NCBI RefSeq assembly: GCF_002874965.1
Contig: NZ_CP025624.1
Location: 5,270,001 to 5,334,000, forward strand
Source of the DNA: Pseudomonas sp. NC02
Lineage (GTDB): Bacteria > Pseudomonadota > Gammaproteobacteria > Pseudomonadales > Pseudomonadaceae
Reading direction: 5' to 3'
DNA length: 64,000 bases
Both the position numbers and the translations under genes were made by a program. Below the pieces are notes generated by a model. That model worked only from the letters and a program-made list of their open reading frames with translations. It was not told the origin of the DNA and searched no databases. Shown in pieces: positions 61,870 through 64,000 of this stretch. Positions within the stretch are counted from its first letter, which is position 1. Each line of letters begins with the position of its first letter.

Positions 61870-62805
61870 TCAGGCGGCACTGACGGTCACCCACAACCCG
61901 GTCCGGCGGGTGATGTGGATCGGCAGGGTGCGTGCCAGGGTGTCGAGGATCTGGTCGGGATTGTCGAGGCGGTACAGGCCGCTGACCCGCAACCCTGCCA
62001 CCGCCGGATCGAGGCGCAGCACACCGTTGTGATACGGGCGCAGTGCGTCGATCACTTCCACCAGCGGGCGGTCGCGCACTTGCAGGAAACCGTCGATCCA
62101 CGCCGTCGCCCCCGAGGAACTGGCCAGCACCGGGCCGAAGCCGAAGCGGTCATAAGTCACCTCGTGCCCGGCCTCCAGTTGCAGGCGTTCGCCGTTCTGG
62201 CCGTCGATCTCCAGGGCGCCGTTGAGCGCCACCACATGGCCCTGCCCTTCGCGCTCGCGCAGCAACAGGCGATTGCCCAAGGCATGCAGTCGAGCTTGAT
62301 CGGTCTGAATGAAAAACGGTCGGTTGCTGTCCCTGGCAATCTTCACCAGCAACTCGCCATCGCGCAGGCGCACCACGCGGTGTTGTGGGTCGAACTGGAT
62401 GTCGGCGGCACTGCGGGCGTTGAGCAGTAACTCGCTGCCATCCGCCAGCTCTACAGTGCGCCGTTCGCCGGTGCCGGTGCGGATATCGGCGGTCAAATCC
62501 TCCACCACCGGCCGGGCCAGCCAACCGGCGCCCAGCATCAGGCCAGCGCCCACCAGGGCGCCGCGCAACACCGTGCGGCGGCTGGATGGCGCGTCCAGTG
62601 CCTGCTGCAATACCTTGCCGCTGACGCCTTGGGTCTGCGGAATTTGAAACACACCGAGGCGGGTTTCCAGTTGTTGGCACAAGGCTTCGTGACGCGGGTC
62701 TGCGGCACGCCACTGATGGTAACGCTGCCAGTCGGCGGCACTCGCCTCGCCGGAGCGCAGCAACACCACCCAGCGAGTGGCGCTGTCGATCAGGTCGTCG
62801 CTCAT
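61870..62805 (-). CDS. FecR-family anti-sigma factor
   Basis: The start at 62805 overlaps the sigma stop (ATGA). The 311-residue product has the N-terminal FecR_N domain (SDDLIDSATRWVVLLRSGEASAADWQRYHQWRAADP), a membrane helix near residue 90 (GALVGAGLMLGAGWLA) and the periplasmic FecR domain (GSELLLNARSAADIQFDPQHRVVRLRDGELLVKI). It holds the sigma factor until the TonB receptor's STN domain signals. Confidence 0.93.
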   Translation of the reverse strand: MSDDLIDSATRWVVLLRSGEASAADWQRYHQWRAADPRHEALCQQLETRLGVFQIPQTQGVSGKVLQQALDAPSSRRTVLRGALVGAGLMLGAGWLARPVVEDLTADIRTGTGERRTVELADGSELLLNARSAADIQFDPQHRVVRLRDGELLVKIARDSNRPFFIQTDQARLHALGNRLLLREREGQGHVVALNGALEIDGQNGERLQLEAGHEVTYDRFGFGPVLASSSGATAWIDGFLQVRDRPLVEVIDALRPYHNGVLRLDPAVAGLRVSGLYRLDNPDQILDTLARTLPIHITRRTGLWVTVSAA

Positions 62806-63311
62806 TCCAGGCACAGCCGCAGGCAGCGGTTGACGGCACGGGTCATGTAGTCGCTGACCGAGCGTTGGGAAATGCCCAGCTCGGCCGCGATTTCCGGGTA
62901 GGTCAGGCCATTGAGTTGCGACAGCAGAAAGGTCGCCTTGACCTTGGCCGGCAAGCCGTCGAGCAACTGGTCGATGGCCTGCAGGGCTTCGAGCATCTGC
63001 GCCAAATCCTCAGGGGATGGCGCGGGCGAGGTTTCGTCCTGGTCGAGGGCGTCGAGGTAGGCGCGCTCCAGGTCACGGCGACGCCACAGCTGGTACATCA
63101 GGCGTTGGGCAATGGTGGTGAGCAAGGCGCGTGGCTGGCGGATCGGCGCCACGCCCGGGGAACTCAGGAGCTGGACGAAGGTGTCGGCGGCGATGTCTTC
63201 GGCGTGGGCACGGGAATCGAGATGGCGGTGCAAACGGCCGCACAGCCAGTCGTAATGACTGCGGAACAATCCGCCCACGTAATCGCTGTGAGAAGTGTCG
63301 GCGCCGGACAT
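62802..63311 (-). CDS. FecI-type ECF sigma factor
   Basis: The 169-residue protein has region 2 (LFRSHYDWLCGRLHRHLDSRAHAEDIAADTFVQLL) and region 4 (LPAKVKATFLLSQLNGLTYPEIAAELGISQRSVSDYMTRAVNRCL). The size and order match FecI/iron-starvation sigma factors. It is the first gene of the sigma-FecR-receptor signalling set and overlaps FecR. Its own promoter region is AT-rich and shows no clear Fur box. Confidence 0.93.
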   Translation of the reverse strand: MSGADTSHSDYVGGLFRSHYDWLCGRLHRHLDSRAHAEDIAADTFVQLLSSPGVAPIRQPRALLTTIAQRLMYQLWRRRDLERAYLDALDQDETSPAPSPEDLAQMLEALQAIDQLLDGLPAKVKATFLLSQLNGLTYPEIAAELGISQRSVSDYMTRAVNRCLRLCLE

Positions 63312-63362
63312 AGTGGCTCCATCTGAGTAGGTTGCGCGTTATGTCCGGTGTTCCGGTGGAGC

Positions 63363-63425
63363 GATCCTAGCAAGGCTGCTTATTCTTTAATAATATTTAA
63401 AAGGTATTTTTATATAACCAATAAT
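63363..63425. other. AT-rich spacer upstream of FecI gene
   Basis: A stretch of about 60 bases is much richer in A+T than the rest of the window (TTATTCTTTAATAATATTT and similar). It lies between the sigma gene's start and a long palindromic repeat. It probably contains the sigma gene promoter; no Fur-type inverted repeat is visible. Confidence 0.6.
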
Positions 63426-63428
63426 TCA

Positions 63429-63531
63429 CACGCTCTGCGTGGGAATGCCGCCTTGGACGCTCTGCGTCTGCTTTGAAATCGTGACGCAGAGCGTCACAGG
63501 ATGCATTCCCACGCGGAGCGTGGGAACGATC
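63429..63531. repeat. Long palindromic repeat, GTTCCCACGCTC type
   Basis: It is the third copy of the element at 30462 and 43383, with the same inner arms GACGCTCTGCGTC/GACGCAGAGCGTC. It overlaps the 3' end of the reverse-strand PhnD-like gene by a couple of bases and lies upstream of the FecI gene. Confidence 0.88.
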
Positions 63532-64000
63532 ATTGGAGGCGTGGATAACCCAAGGCTTCCGCCTGCTGCCGGTATTCCAGCAGCACCTGGTAATCCGCTT
63601 CGGTGGCGGGCAGCACTTCGTGTACGCCGAGGGTTTGCACCACTTCGGGCAGATCCTGCAAGGCCAGGTTCATGACCTCCCGCAGGTGTTCACTTGAGCC
63701 CGACGCGCTGATGTAAGGCAGCGTCGGGCTGGGCGCGCTGCGGGTGACGATCCTCAGCCCGGCCACTTCCTCTGGCGCAAAACGGGCGAGGTAGTCGTAG
63801 GTCACGCTGTCGATGGCGGCAAGGTCTGCGCGGTTTTCCCGCAGCCATCGCAGGCTTTCGCGATGGGCGCCGCTGATGCCGACTTCGGCAAAGAACCGAC
63901 CGCCCTGCTGCAGCGGCGCCAGGCGTTCGCGCAGCAGGTTCATGCCGCTGTTGGAGTCATGGCCGTTGATCACGCCGCGGCTGTCTTGGAAGTCGGCCAA
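63530..64000 (-). CDS. PhnD-type binding protein (5' end outside window)
   Basis: The frame stays open to the right edge, so the N-terminus is missing. The visible 156 residues match the C-terminal half of phosphate/phosphonate-type binding proteins: NSGMNLLRERLAP, HRESLRWLRENRADLAAIDSVTYDYL and the TRSAPSPTLPYISA strand. It would bind an oxyanion or a related ligand. The gene is on the same strand as the FecI cluster but is separated from it by a repeat and AT-rich spacer; any link is unproven. Confidence 0.85.
   Translation of the reverse strand: MADFQDSRGVINGHDSNSGMNLLRERLAPLQQGGRFFAEVGISGAHRESLRWLRENRADLAAIDSVTYDYLARFAPEEVAGLRIVTRSAPSPTLPYISASGSSEHLREVMNLALQDLPEVVQTLGVHEVLPATEADYQVLLEYRQQAEALGYPRLQ

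Noticed and set aside
1..64000. tRNA or rRNA genes
   Set aside because: No cloverleaf with CCA-type end or TTCGAATC-type arm and no rRNA sequence was recognised in the spacers I read; a tRNAscan run would settle it.

Overview
The window is GC-rich chromosomal DNA of a Pseudomonas, most likely of the P. fluorescens group. The grounds are the gene families present (DUF2025, DUF6124-like, BdlA-like PAS chemoreceptors, pxpBC/pxpA, gntRKT, a FecI/FecR/TonB signalling set), the many LysR regulators, and frequent intergenic REP doublets of the GTGGGAGCGGGCTTGCTCGCG and GTGGGAGCTGGCTTGCCTGCG types. I saw no tRNA, rRNA, CRISPR array, insertion sequence or prophage. The family and organism assignments come from reading the sequence, not from database searches.

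Layout. 1-2706: tail of an amino-acid ABC transporter operon and an MFS exporter. 2771-7714: accessory stretch with an unknown protein that may bind zinc, two unknown reverse-strand genes, a TauE/AraC pair, a small HTH protein and a toxin-first RelE/HigA-type toxin-antitoxin pair. 7743-13908: GlxA-type regulator, SDR, an amidase followed by an amidase-like protein without catalytic residues, and an MBL hydrolase divergent from a TetR gene over a perfect palindrome. 14097-16714: a MASE2-GGDEF cyclase next to a BdlA-like PAS chemoreceptor. 16795-27544: DUF1003, LysR versus a CTP-synthase-like amidotransferase, GlpQ, sterol desaturase, PepSY, GAF histidine kinase, ZntB and a Pit phosphate transporter. 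27668-37487: 5-oxoprolinase genes pxpC, pxpB and pxpA with a divergent LysR, then LysR/SDR pairs and a PACE exporter. 37626-40158: an ECF42-type sigma operon with DGPF/YCII, SRPBCC and NTF2-like proteins. 40305-43362: GNAT, PPOX flavoprotein, GyrI-like protein and AlaC.

43497-46714 is the gluconate block gntT-gntK with divergent gntR; three near-identical operators (RAYAGCGCTAYC type) lie in its spacers. 46715-47055 has no gene but can fold, on the + strand only, into a multi-hairpin RNA in front of a small DUF6124-like gene. 47492-50944: GST, a uronate-dehydrogenase-like enzyme, an MFS importer and a low-complexity protein. 51020-54077: a second BdlA-like receptor, a LysR and a GST.

54184-63311 is a single reverse-strand cluster: FecI-type sigma, FecR, a TonB receptor with an STN signalling domain, a betaine-type and a sulfonate-type binding protein, an ornithine-cyclodeaminase-family protein, and a HAL-family lyase whose MIO triad is disrupted. 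No permease or ATPase is present. This is the best candidate in the window for an undescribed uptake and catabolism (or biosynthesis) system. The window ends in a PhnD-like binding protein cut by the right edge.
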